A stretch of 64,000 bases of DNA from Curvularia sp. ZM96 (lineage: Eukaryota; Ascomycota; Dothideomycetes; Pleosporales; Pleosporaceae), in the NCBI GenBank assembly GCA_022457065.1, contig JAJGBQ010000006.1, positions 2,170,001 through 2,234,000 of the forward strand, in the 5' to 3' direction. The position numbers and the translations under genes are program-made. This document shows positions 11,549 to 22,706 of this stretch, piece after piece (positions within the stretch are counted from its first letter, which is position 1; every line of letters begins with the position of its first letter). The notes under the pieces are model-generated. The model had not been told where the DNA came from, did no database searches, and was given only the letters and a program-made list of their open reading frames with translations.

Positions 11549-13304
11549 CCTGTTACTCTGGGTACACATCTATGAGATTATTGCAGGGGCATGAAAAAAG
11601 TCGCGACTAGGTCGCCATTGACGGACAACAACCTGCATTCCATACCTTTCTCCGACCCCTGCTTCTACATCATGTGTACTGTAGATTGGTACAAGTGGTA
11701 TAGTCTGCCAAGGGGGGCGTTTTGAAACCAATGTGCGTCATCCCAAAAGGGCCGTCAACGATTTTTGTTTATATTAACGATCCATACCAAACTTCGAAGG
11801 TGGACCGGGTTATCTCCCATGGGTGCTGCCAAGATGTTCCAGAGGCGGCTACATCCACATTCGCGTTTGGCATGAATTAGCCGTCCCCGGATGCTGCAAC
11901 GGTATCGGTCCGAGCGGAGTCATGACAGGTTTGTCACTTCAAGCAAACGGGAGATCCACTAGGGTATGTCACCAACGGAACGGTCCCCCCATCCTAGAAC
12001 CATGATTGGTCAACTTGGGCGAAGAGATTGGAAAAAAGTCGAAGTTGGTATGCCAAGGTTCGCGGAACTTGACTGAAACGTCACTTGCTCCGGGGTTATT
12101 ATCATGTAATCTTCCTTCCTCTTTGACTTGATGACCAAGCGATAGGCAAGCGTTATGCGTTGCGCGCTGGAAAAATCGCGTGGACGAAGTCATTGATTTG
12201 TAGTTGAGCTATGGCCGCCATTGAAATGTAGAGAAGACCTTGACGACTCGTGCGCCGCGCACAGTCCTTGCACGCGTTCATTGCTGCAACTCATTCGTTT
12301 CATCCAGATGACCGGTTTCTGGCGCTGCGAGGTCTCTATGGCCATCGAGACGGTATCGGCTGTTTCAGAAAATGACATGCTTTTGCGATGAATCAGATAG
12401 TCTGTCACTGCAAGCGGCAGACAGCTCCGAGATAAAGCCTATGCGCTTGTGCGCAATCCCAGTGCGTGAGAACAGCACCAATACGGCGGCTGGGTATCAA
12501 TATGTCGGTACCAGCATTTCCTGTGGAACAGGCCAAGCGTTTGGATAGCATCATGTTAATGACAGCCCTGTAGGGAATGATGCGAAGCGGGCTGGACATG
12601 CTACAACGCTTGGCACCCCGCACATGTCAGCACTCTCTCCTCACGCACTAAACATATAAGTACGTACACCTCTTAGCATCGTGTCCAGATGGCTGCAGGA
12701 AAAATCATCACCTTCGGCTCAACCGGCTGTGCAGGGTACAGACAGGTTCTGGAGAAGACTGAAAAGCAACCTGGAAACGTCGGACGCCGTCTTCGGCGTC
12801 TCCGCCTTCCGCGCCGAAGTATGCCCTAGGTAGATACTGGTCTTGTTTTTGTACTTTCTCAAGATCGGCCGCCGCGGCGTGGCAAAGTTTTCACAAAGGG
12901 CCTGCATTTGTGTGACGTGTCTGGACAGACGGTGAGGGATATCTCGGCGCCTTGGGAGAAGTATCTGGCAGCCATCCGTTGTTAACATCCAAGGTACGGA
13001 CGAGTTACGGTTATCATTCAGCACAATTGGCCGAGCCATGAACCTTGGTACAAACCGGACGCAATTTATCCGACGAGCGTGTCGTACTATCAACACCATC
13101 CATCGCATCCTTGTTTTAGACCGATACATATGATACAGGACGCATTAAGGAGATTGAGCAAGGCTTTTCGAAATGATAAAAGTCGATAGACACGCATTAA
13201 ACGATGCGGGGAAGGCACGCCTGATAAGACGCGGGGGACTTGGCGGATGACTAGGACTAGCCGTTCACCAACACCATACTTCCTGTAGCATAACATAACT
13301 CATT
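11549..13304. other. Intergenic region between divergent oxidase and nitrilase genes
   Basis: About 1.75 kb with only short, mutually overlapping frames (up to about 136 codons) and no recognised domain. A 46-codon frame from 12689 starts with a dinucleotide-binding-like stretch but ends quickly. The ends should carry the promoters of the two divergent genes. Confidence 0.5.
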
Positions 13305-14384
13305 ATGACAAGTCTCCTCCGCGCCGCAGCATGCCACGCTTCACCAGTGTTTCTCAATGCGCGCCGGACAACGGACAAGGCGATATCACTCGTCAAGCAG
13401 GCAGCCTCAAATGGGGCCAACTTGGTCGTCTTTCCCGAAACCTTCATCTCTGCGTTTCCCATTTGGAGTTCGCTAAGGCCACCGACGGATAATCACTGGC
13501 TATTTCAGCGGATGGTGCAAGAGTCAGTCTATGCAGATGGCGAAGAGATGGATGCCATTCGCGAGGCGGCACGATCAAGCGGTGTGTTGGTCAGTATCGG
13601 CTTCAGCGAAAGGTCCCGCTATAGCAACGGCTGCCTCTACAATTCAAACCTGACAATTGGTTGCGAAGGCGAGGTGCTGGTGCATCACAGAAAGCTTGTT
13701 CCAACTTTCTTTGAGAAACTGACTTGGAGTCCGGGCGACGGCTATGGGCTACGTGTCGCTCATTCACAATTTGGACGCATCGGCACGCTCATATGCGGCG
13801 AAAATACCAATGCACTTGCAAGGTATTCTTTAATTGCACAAGCTGAGCAGGTTCACGTTTCTACCTGGCCCGCAATTTGGCCGACCAGAACATCGCGAAA
13901 GACCACAATACGCGCCGAGAACGGCGATCATCAGGCCAGCCCAAACATTCTACATGGTGCTAATTACGATAATCTTGCAGCTAACAAGACACGCGCAGCG
14001 GCACATTGCTTCGAGGCAAAGTGCTTTGGTATCGCGTGTTCTGGTCACCTCGGAGAGGATGCCATTGAGACAATTATCGAGGGTGCGAGTCAGCCTGATG
14101 TTGTGGCCGATACGCTACGCACCATGCCGCGTGCTGCGACTTTTTTTCTGGATCCGACTGGCGCGCCACTTCAGAGTTTCACTCACGAGGGCTCGGAAAA
14201 ACAGTACATAGATTCGCTTCAATCTCAAGAAGGAATCTTGTATGCGGACATGAATCTGGAAGACTGCGTCGAAGGAAAACAATACCACGATGTTGTGGGA
14301 GGCTACCAACGATTAGATGTTTTCGACCTCAAGGTTGACCGCTCTAGAAAAGACCCAGTGACATTCTTCCAGAGCCACGGCTAA
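13305..14384 (+). CDS. Nitrilase (carbon-nitrogen hydrolase)
   Basis: Intronless gene of 359 residues in the nitrilase branch of the carbon-nitrogen hydrolase superfamily, which converts organic nitriles to the acid plus ammonia. The catalytic triad is visible and correctly ordered: Glu45 in FPETFI, Lys130 in HHRKLVPT, and Cys164 in CGENTN. The CGEN context points to a nitrilase of the plant/bacterial NIT type rather than a cyanide hydratase, which usually has a CWEH-like context; this is inference. Length matches the family (about 330-370). No signal or targeting peptide is seen, so a cytosolic enzyme is likely. The start is the first ATG in frame. Neighbours do not suggest a pathway. Confidence 0.92.
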   Translation: MTSLLRAAACHASPVFLNARRTTDKAISLVKQAASNGANLVVFPETFISAFPIWSSLRPPTDNHWLFQRMVQESVYADGEEMDAIREAARSSGVLVSIGFSERSRYSNGCLYNSNLTIGCEGEVLVHHRKLVPTFFEKLTWSPGDGYGLRVAHSQFGRIGTLICGENTNALARYSLIAQAEQVHVSTWPAIWPTRTSRKTTIRAENGDHQASPNILHGANYDNLAANKTRAAAHCFEAKCFGIACSGHLGEDAIETIIEGASQPDVVADTLRTMPRAATFFLDPTGAPLQSFTHEGSEKQYIDSLQSQEGILYADMNLEDCVEGKQYHDVVGGYQRLDVFDLKVDRSRKDPVTFFQSHG

Positions 14385-15703
14385 TTACCACCTGCGGCGA
14401 AAAGCCTACGAAATGTTCCGAGACGCAGCTTACCAGTGCCCTTCGAACCCGTCTGCCTTTGTCCCCAGTGGGGTCGAATACGGACGTACCCTGGCTTGAA
14501 CATTGCATTTCTCTCCAGTACTTGCGTCCTTCAACAGGCACACGACAATGTCTCAAATCATATGACCGTTGTTCCCCAGAGGCTCTGGATCCAATTTACT
14601 GTCCTCATCACAGGGTCAGATTAAAATATAATGATGTAAACGCATATTTCTTTACTGTGTTTGACTCCTTCGTTGAATCTATCGTACGCTGCACGATCAT
14701 CAGAGCCCACAAGGGCGGCAATATTGTTTTCCAAGTACTAAGTTTAGACGAAAAATACGCGCATGAGCGTCGTTCGACAACCAAATGACATGAGATTCGA
14801 ATGCAATCCATATTCTATTACCAGACATATTGGATTGTGTTTCAATCTAGATTCCGCACTGACAATCGTGTGTTGAAATGCGCCCTTAGCTTTCAGTTTC
14901 TAGACAATATATTTCGTATTCGGGCGAAAAACCAAGAGAAATTAAAATTGTATCGTTGACTGCAAAGCAAGGATTCGTCAACATAGAAAAAATGCCATTT
15001 TTGACAGTCTGACGATATGTCTTGTCCCTATACTCGCCTAGCCTGAGATAGTATTCTAGCACTAGACTCAGCATCTAAAGGGTATCTCTAGCGTACGAAT
15101 AGACAGGGATTTCATAGACAGCATTACTAGTATCTGGTTTTCCAAGGGTCTCACAGTTTATTAATGTAACAAATAATCTATTTTGGGTGCAGCCAGCAAT
15201 TGCGCTTTTTTTTTTCTCTTTAAGCTGATCTGGTCACTCTAAGCCTAGATAACATTAACCAGCAGTCTTGACTTGAAGTCAACGCGGCCGAGACAGTCTG
15301 AGGTTGTGCTTGCCTACTGAATCTGATAGCCGAGCCGGCGCATATTGTGACAGGTTAGATGGAAGGATTGCTATCAAGCCTCGGGACAAGAGCGAATATA
15401 AAACTGAGGCAGCCCTAACCAATCGTATGGTGTGCATAAGCAGTAGTACGCGGCTTGTTGGTACGTGATGGTGTGGTAATGAGCGTGTTTCATACCACTA
15501 CCTAGCGCATCAGGTTCCGTCTTGGCTATTTGACAGGATTCTAGTACATGGAATTCCTTGTTCTTGAACGTATCACACTAGTTGGCGCATCTTCTAGTAA
15601 TAGCATTTTAATCTATAACAATAAAAGTCTATAAAAGCAAACATCTGTAGGATCGCCTATGAAAACAATGACCGAAAAAGGTAATAATCTGCAAGAGTAG
15701 TAA
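14385..15703. other. AT-richer intergenic region
   Basis: About 1.3 kb, visibly richer in A and T than the genes on either side, with a run of T near 15210. No open frame exceeds about 110 codons and none shows a domain. It separates the nitrilase 3' end from the 3' end of the convergent unknown gene. Confidence 0.5.
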
Positions 15704-17659
15704 TCAAAACTGAAATTTAATAAGGCTCTCGTTGAACTTGACAAACCTTCCCCTAATCTCTTCCACCTCCTCTGAATTCAACTTCAACCCCCAGTCCGCC
15801 ATCTCCAGCAATGTACTCGTTACGCATCTCGACCATTCATTCGTGTTGTGTTTGTCATGCTCAAGACTCCAATCTAATATGTCTGCACGAGCGACGTTGA
15901 TGATTGTATCTCTTCTAAAACGTTCAGCTACGCCGAGAGACTTGCGATGCGTGTCCCATGTGCTTGGATGATCGTTGAAGTTAGGATCGTTACGGAAGCG
16001 CAGATAAATGTCAACAAGATGCAGCCATTGGTCGAGTACCAACTGATACGACGCATGCTTACCACCAAAACCAATCCGTGATAGAGGTTCATCCAGGTCT
16101 CTGATGCTTTTGATCAATTTGACCACGTCTTCAAGCACTTTCGGCTGCTCACTCGACATCTCAAAAGCGCTTGGTAATTTGGCCGCTAAGCGTACCCGAT
16201 ACGCTTGTCGCTGGCGGAGCTTTTTTTGGCTCTGGATCTTCAGTTTGACGATCAAAGTAGGCTCGATTTCTTCGTTTTGCTCTTCAACTACCGGCGACGG
16301 CCTAGGTGAATCCGTGACTGAGTCAACCTCGCGAATGATATCGTCTAACATATGTGCATCTGCATTTGGCGTGTGAATGTGTAGAGTTGTAACGCTCGTT
16401 ACGGCTATGGCATCATCGTCGGAATCATCGTTCATGTCGTTGTCAACCCGAGACTCGCATTGCACAGAGGTCATTTCGTTTGGGTTATGTCTTGTAGTCA
16501 GAATGGAAGATATATCCCTTCGACTTTGATCTGTAGAGTTATGGGGGACTCCGGAGGTTACGTTCGGTGAGGTTGAACGAGATATGTTGTAGGTACCCCC
16601 TTTTCTTTGGGGTACACTGCGACCAGTAAACTCTGACAACTGCTGCACTTGAATATTGGTATTTGCTGCTCCTCCGTATAGAGTTTTTCTGCGTTTTTCA
16701 GGAGGGCATTCGTTCGTTTCTTCCCTCTGTCTAGAGGTTTTGTTTGAGGCTTGATCTAGCGAAGACAATGCCACGTGTAGGTTTTGTGAATGTGATATCT
16801 CACTCGGCTGCCAAGGATCTTCCGTTGCATTGAAATTGTTGCTTGTCGCTACGGAGAGTCCAGCAGTATTGAATTGTGGCATAGTTGAGGACGAAGGGAT
16901 ATCTTCGGTATTGACAGTAGGAAGCATAGGAGCTACAGGAACCCGATACTCACAGGTGTCCTGCAAGCATCCATCTTCGCTCGAAGTTGCTGAAGTTGGA
17001 GTTGTTGGTACAGTCCTTGTCGGCTCAAAGATCGACATGTCTATGTCTGGTGCAATCAAAGTTGATCTCCTGACTCTGCGGCCGCGAGGGCCGGCAAATG
17101 GCAATTCCACTGATTGAATGATATCGTCGCGAGGCTGAGGGCCTGTGTTCTTCATGTTGTGACATATACTCTTTAGCGTGAAGCAGTAGACGAAGGTCCG
17201 TATCCTGTAAGAATACGTTAGCTTGGTTCAAGATGGCGGGTTTTGGAAAACGACTGCCACTAACCTTGTGCGATCGGATTCATTATTGTAGATAAGGTGG
17301 CGGGGGTAAGCTGGATGGGGATCGCTTTCGTCTGTGACAGTCTCAAAGCCATTCCAGATTTCGGGACCATACTTCTGGATCGCGTCGTCGATGAGGCTTT
17401 CTGTGAAGTTCTCCCGGGTTTTGATCTCCTTTTGAAGTTCGATCAACGAGTCGTACTTCTTTGCAAGCTCAACAGCTATGGCTTTGGTCGCGTTATAGAA
17501 GTCCTTTACTTTACCCCTATAAGCTGGGCGACCAGTAGTCGACTTGGATTTCGACCTTTTATGAATACCAAGAAGTTTTGCATATGTTTTCATTCGAGTT
17601 TTGCTTGTGGTTGCGTCATGTAGATGTGTCTTTATGTCATCCTGTGTAAATGGAGACAT
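15704..17659 (-). CDS. Unknown 631-residue protein, disordered centre
   Basis: Two exons, 17659-17265 and 17204-15704, join in frame across a 60-base intron (GTTAGT donor, ACAG acceptor) to give 631 residues. The N-terminal 130 residues are basic and helical (MSPFTQDDIKTHLHD; GIHKRSKSKS) with a heptad-like charged stretch around KEIKTRENFTESLIDDAI. The middle 300 residues are Ser/Thr/Asn/Pro-rich with acidic patches (NDDSDDDA) and look disordered. The C-terminal 160 residues again look helical, with regular Leu, Trp and charged residues. I recognise no domain, transposase signature or enzyme motif. Basic clusters such as GRRVRRS and PEKRRK could be nuclear localisation signals, so a nuclear protein is a guess. 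Surrounding DNA is gene-poor and AT-richer, which fits a lineage-specific gene. Confidence 0.65.
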
Positions 17660-20100
17660 ATTTGCTTTCGCTAGTAGGGAAACTCTCTATCAAACGATAA
17701 AGAGTAAGTTGACAGGAGATACTTGGCAAGCAAAACACTAGCGGAACCTTTAAGTATTCAGAGGTGATATTTGGACGAAGTATGCTGAGAGCAAATAGAA
17801 TGAAATTGCGTACACGAGACACTTTGCCAGGGGCCTTGGCAATTCACCCTGGAAACCTTACCGGCCTTGGACCGGATGCATGAAGGTCTAAGAGTGCTAC
17901 ACCGCCCGGATTCCAACCAGCCTATGCTGAGAATAAGCGAAGTGTGTATGAAACGATATATCCTTGGCTCGAAGGTACTCCTTTCTTCGTGGCACCATGG
18001 TAAGATTGGAGATCATCAAGAATTTGACGCACAGCCATCATCTTTCCTCGTAAATCGCCGATTTCATGTTATCTTACCCTCGCTTGGTGGACACTGACGG
18101 TTAGAGGACATGGTTCACACATACTTGATGGGTAGGATACATGATTGTTGAGCGCCACAAGTGGTCGATACCATGAGCTTTGACAGAGAACTGCAACAAT
18201 CGTGCCAAGGTGTATGACTCGAATGTGAATCAATACAACTGTGCCACTGCCCGACCCCCCCTGCATAGTCTACGCGCGTCCACAGCAGTGGAATGTGTAC
18301 AGCCACGCAGTAGGCTAATACCAGTACTAAGCGCGTAAAATCCTTGGAGTTCAATTCTCTTGAGTTGAGACCCATCATACAGACGCAAGGCCTAGTGCGA
18401 ATCAGGATTCGTGGTGATATGAGATCGACAGGCTTATAGCTATTAATCGTTTCTAGCGTTGCCACACTATCTTTGTAGGCAAAAAGGCAACAGAAACTAG
18501 GGTCGGATCCTTCCGGCAACCGTGTCAGGTGCTCTGGCAAATTTGTAATTCATAGGTTCATGGGTGTGACAACTAATCGCTTGTATGCAGGGGCGCGGCA
18601 CAGCTTGTAGAAGTCACCCCCTTTTACTCTCTTCCCCAGCTGCTATTTCAAATGCAATTATCAGCCGCCGGTGTTTGCTTGGCTCTTAGGCTGCAACTTT
18701 TATTTTCTCCTTGAGCGGCTATCGCGGACTGCGGATAAAAGCTCTCAAGAGTTTGGTTTTCAATACCTATTTTAGACTAACATTTAGGTCTATGTTGACG
18801 CATTGCAAAAAATTCGTTTGACGAGCAAACTTGAATATTACTGTCATTCGATAGATCTTTCAAAAGAGAGCATTCTTCCGAGGAATCGAATGTTATTCCA
18901 GGCACCATGCCGGATCCCGCGTAGCTATCGTACTCTATCGACAGTATACCCCATCAACAGTGCTTTGGCGGCGAAAGAATAATTTAGTTTTTGAGTCATT
19001 GCTTCTATTGCGTGTGATGTGGAGCTAGTGTAGTTTTGATTTGTGGCTATTATTTTTGGTCAGTGTATAAGATAGCAGCTATATAGCAGACTCCTATCTG
19101 AGATTATATTGTTATCGATTTGTTTAAGGCGTAAAACACGATAAAATAGTTATATCCATATATATCTATACTCAGAGAGTTTGTTGAGTTTTGCGCGCTA
19201 GCCAAGGATATCAGGCACAGGAGAAGTAGGTTCTTATAGGAGCACGTACTTTAGAGCCATGCCAGAGCTAACCCTTTTCCGCATCATATGATTGTGTTAG
19301 CTGACGTTTAGATATTAACACACCGACTGTAAATGCATATGCCTCGCCACATCGCTCTATTCATGACCACTGAGCCTCCTATAGAGGGAAGCAGGGTACT
19401 ACCAGATGATCTTCAATCAGAATTCAAGCTAGAGTACCCCGAGTTTGCGCTTCAAATTTCGTGCACAGGAGAGTATTGACAGAGCGGACATACCATTCAG
19501 GACACAATATTACGAAAATAGCACAGGCAGTGGATTACTCAAGTGAGCCACTTTTAATCCGTAGGCTGGTTGCGTTGCACAGTAGGTAGATTGCATGAGA
19601 GAAGCAGCTTGCAGACAGAGTATTGGAAGAGGCTGCTCAATGCCAGGATAGAGGTTCGATAAGTTGCGCATATCACATTATGTGTAGTTTCTGATTCGAA
19701 CATTCCTGGGCTCAGGGGACCCTTGTGCAAAATACGATGGTTGTGCTACTTCAACGACTCAAGCTTCAACGGCGCTGTTATCGAGCAGCTTGAAGCACAC
19801 TCAAGATGGGCTGCGAGTGATGACTTTACTATTCTGAGCTCATAGATTCATCAAAACTCGTCAAGCTAGTATCGGTAATCTGTAGATAGCGCAGATTATG
19901 GTCCGGCTACTGGTATCGCAAAGTCGGACCGTGAGGCGGATTGATGTCAACGATGTGTGGCGCGGACCAATCAGAGATGCCAAGAAAAAGGTAGGTCATC
20001 CAGATGGAACTTCACGACCGCCACCACCTGCATCGACAACGACCGCTCGCCGGCCCCCCGAGCATCAATTGCGCGAGACAATACATTATTCGCACCCAAG
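17660..20100. other. Gene-poor AT-richer stretch, possible decayed DNA
   Basis: About 2.4 kb without a supportable gene. The part from roughly 18600 to 19350 is AT-rich with many in-frame stops on all strands. Between about 19330 and 19860 short stretches read as protein-like (for example DDLQSEFKLEYPEF) but are broken by stops within 50 codons. This would fit an old repeat-induced-point-mutation or transposon remnant, but I see no terminal repeats or transposase motif. The last 200 bases should be the promoter and leader of the complex I gene. Confidence 0.45.
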
Positions 20101-21724
20101 ATGCTCGCACGACACGCACCCGCCCCGAAGGCGCTCACCGCGGCCGCCCATCGAGCTCTCCCCGCGGCTTCGGCAGCGACTCGACTTTCAACCGCGACCC
20201 CGGCCACCCGCACACAGAAGAGGACACTCGCAACAGTCCAGGACGCTCCACCGAAGAGGACATACGGCGGCTTGAAGGACCAGGACAGGATCTTCCAGAA
20301 CTTGTACGGACACCATGGCGCCGACTTGAAGAGCGCTATGAAGTATGGTGATTGGTACAAGACCAAGGAGATCCTTCTCAAGGGCCACGAATGGGTACGG
20401 AAATTGATGTCTTGGGATCACGAGGCTTGGGCTGACGGATATAGATCATCTCTGAGATCAAGGCATCCGGTTTGCGAGGCCGAGGCGGTGCTGGTTTCCC
20501 ATCTGGTCTGAAATGGGTATGTGGTTCCATAAACATGTGCACGTAGAGCGTCACTGACATACGTAGTCTTTCATGAACTTTAAGGATTGGGACAAGGACG
20601 ACAAGCCTCGCTACCTGGTCGTCAATGCTGATGAGGGTGAACCTGGAACCTGCAAGGACCGCGAAATCATGCGCAAAGACCCTCACAAGCTTATCGAGGG
20701 CTGTCTCGTCGCCGGCCGTGCCATGAACGCCACCGCCGCTTACATCTACATTCGAGGTGAATTCTATCATGAGGCCACCGTGCTTCAGCGCGCTATTCAG
20801 GAGGCATACCAAGCCGGTCTCATTGGCAAGAACGCTTGCGGCTCTGGCTATGACTTCGACGTCTACATCCACCGAGGAATGGGCGCCTACGTGTGCGGTG
20901 AGGAGACCTCTCTCATCGAGTCGCTAGAGGGCAAGCCAGGAAAGCCTCGTCTTAAGCCCCCGTTCCCCGCTGCCGTTGGTCTCTTCGGATGCCCATCTAC
21001 TGTTGCCAACGTCGAGACTATTGCCGTTGCACCCACCATTTGCCGAAGAGGAGGCAGCTGGTTTGCCAGCTTCGGTCGTGAGCGTAACCAGGGCACTAAG
21101 CTCTTCGCTATCTCTGGTCACGTGAACCACCCTTGCACTGTTGAGGAGGAGATGTCTATCCCCCTCCGTGAGCTCATTGAGAAGCACTGTGGAGGTGTTC
21201 GTGGCGGCTGGGACAACCTCAAGGCCGTCATTCCAGGTGGTTCTTCCACCCCTATCCTCCCCAAGCACATCTGCGATGACCAGCTCATGGACTTTGACGC
21301 CCTCAAGGACTCCCAATCTGGATTTGGTACTGCTGCTGTGATTGTCATGGACAAGTCGACCGACGTGGTCCGTGCCATTACCCGTCTTGCCAAGTTCTAT
21401 CACCATGAGTCTTGCGGCCAATGTACACCTTGCCGAGAGGGCTCAAAGTGGACGCACCAGATCATGGACCGCTTCTCCAAGGGTCAAGCTCGCGAGCGTG
21501 AGATTGATATGCTCCAGGAGCTGACCAAGCAGGTTGAGGGACACACCATCTGCGCTTTGGGCGAGGCGTTCGCATGGCCCCTGCAGGGTCTCATCAGGCA
21601 TTTCCGACCTGAGCTTGAGGCTAGGATAAAGGACTATGGACTGAAGAATGGTGGTGAGGCATTGGCTGGAGGCTGGGCACATGACGCCGCAAAGAAGGGA
21701 CAGCTTGTCGCGCCCGGACAGTGA
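20101..21724 (+). CDS. nuo51: NADH:ubiquinone oxidoreductase 51 kDa subunit (complex I, NDUFV1)
   Basis: The flavoprotein subunit of mitochondrial complex I, which binds NADH and FMN and passes electrons to iron-sulfur cluster N3. Exons 20101-20394, 20445-20516 and 20567-21724 give 507 residues. The start chosen gives a classic mitochondrial targeting sequence (MLARHAPAPKALTAAA) before the mature part; the frame is open upstream but that part does not fit the family. Seen: the glycine-rich NADH/FMN motif GLRGRGGAGFPSGLKW, which fills the tiny second exon; NADEGEPGTCKDRE; GAYVCGEETSLIES; and the N3 cluster ligands SCGQCTPC plus the Cys of HTICALGEA. The sequence is highly conserved and intact. 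The 3' end faces convergent CDC31 244 bp away. Confidence 0.97.
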
Positions 21725-21968
21725 ACTTGGGCCTGTTTGTATTAAGCATGTTTTTTTTGTATTTTGAGATTTTCTTTCGGCATGCTGCTACTCGAAGAGC
21801 TGAGCTGTAAATACATAGTTTCTCGGTGCGAATAAAGCAAGTTTGAAATCGAATCACAAATAATATGCTCATGGCTCCAGAATGAAATTGCAACCAACGC
21901 CGCGAACGCCTCGCAAAGAGTATAAGATTGCAAACGTTGATGTAAAGCTTCAAATTGTGTATTCCCAC

Positions 21969-22706
21969 TTAAGTACCCATGCAGATCTGAATAAACTCGT
22001 CTCTGCTTATCGCGTTGTCGTTGTCCATATCAAATTCTTCAATCATAGCCACTAGCTCATCATGCGACAAAGCCTCGCCCAACTCCCTGGCCACTCTTGT
22101 GAGATCCTGCAACGTGATTGTGCCTTTACCGCCTTCGTCGAACAGTTCAAACGCCCTCAGAATCTCGTCTCTTGGATCACGACTCAAAATCCTTTGAGCC
22201 ATGAGTGTCTGGAAGGCCTGAAAACTAAGCAATTGGCGACCAGGAGCAGCATACTGCTGCTGCTGCTGTTGTTGCTGTTGGCGCGACGGTTGCTTTGAGT
22301 TTTGAGCAGAGGGCGCAGGGGAGCCGTGTTGTTGCAATATGGCCAGAATCTCTTGTTTGGGCAGATCAAAGCCAAGCGCCTTCATGGCCACTTTCAGCTC
22401 ATGGTAGTCGATGTAGCCATCTTTGTCTAGATCGAATAGGTTGAAAGCTTCGCCGATTTCCTCTCGTTGTTCTTCTGTTAGCTCGGCGAGCGAGGCGGCG
22501 CCAGAGGCTTCCATGCGTTGTGCGTTTTCGCGGGCGGCGCGCTCGCGCTCTAGGCGTTCGGCTTCAAGGCGCTGGGCGTTTTTGGGGTTGGGTGGGTAGG
22601 CTGGTGTACTGCTGAAGCCGGGCTGCGCGGAGGGCTGGGTAGGCGGTGCGGTACGGCCAAGACCATAGCGGGGGCCGGAGCCGAGGGGGTTGGAGGATGT
22701 CGCCAT
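21969..22706 (-). CDS. cdc31: Centrin (Cdc31-like) with polyglutamine insert
   Basis: EF-hand calcium-binding centrin, intronless, 245 residues (typical centrins about 160-200). Known roles are at the spindle pole body and in the TREX-2 mRNA export complex at nuclear pores. An N-terminal 75 residues rich in Pro, Gln, Arg and Ala precede the fold. EF-hand 1 is canonical (DLDKDGYIDYHE). The second EF-hand loop is missing: after AILQQHG comes a Ser/Pro/Gln insert with nine consecutive glutamines (22254-22280), and the hand's exit helix resumes at LLSFQAFQTLM. EF-hand 3 (DEGGKGTITLQD) is degenerate; EF-hand 4 (DMDNDNAISRDE) keeps most ligands. The C-terminus is short, ending QICMGT. Confidence 0.92.
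   Translation of the reverse strand: MATSSNPLGSGPRYGLGRTAPPTQPSAQPGFSSTPAYPPNPKNAQRLEAERLERERAARENAQRMEASGAASLAELTEEQREEIGEAFNLFDLDKDGYIDYHELKVAMKALGFDLPKQEILAILQQHGSPAPSAQNSKQPSRQQQQQQQQQYAAPGRQLLSFQAFQTLMAQRILSRDPRDEILRAFELFDEGGKGTITLQDLTRVARELGEALSHDELVAMIEEFDMDNDNAISRDEFIQICMGT
22254..22280 (-). repeat. CAG/CAA tract coding nine glutamines
   Basis: Nine consecutive glutamine codons in the centrin gene, seen as CTG/TTG triplets on the plus strand: six are CAG and three are CAA on the coding strand. The tract lies in the position of EF-hand 2. Such triplet runs often vary in length between strains. Confidence 0.9.

Noticed and set aside
12689..12829. 46-codon frame starting with a dinucleotide-binding-like stretch (MAAGKIITFGSTGCAG)
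   Set aside because: It resembles the start of an NmrA or SDR protein, but the frame ends after 46 codons and no exon downstream continues a Rossmann fold. It is probably chance or a small remnant.
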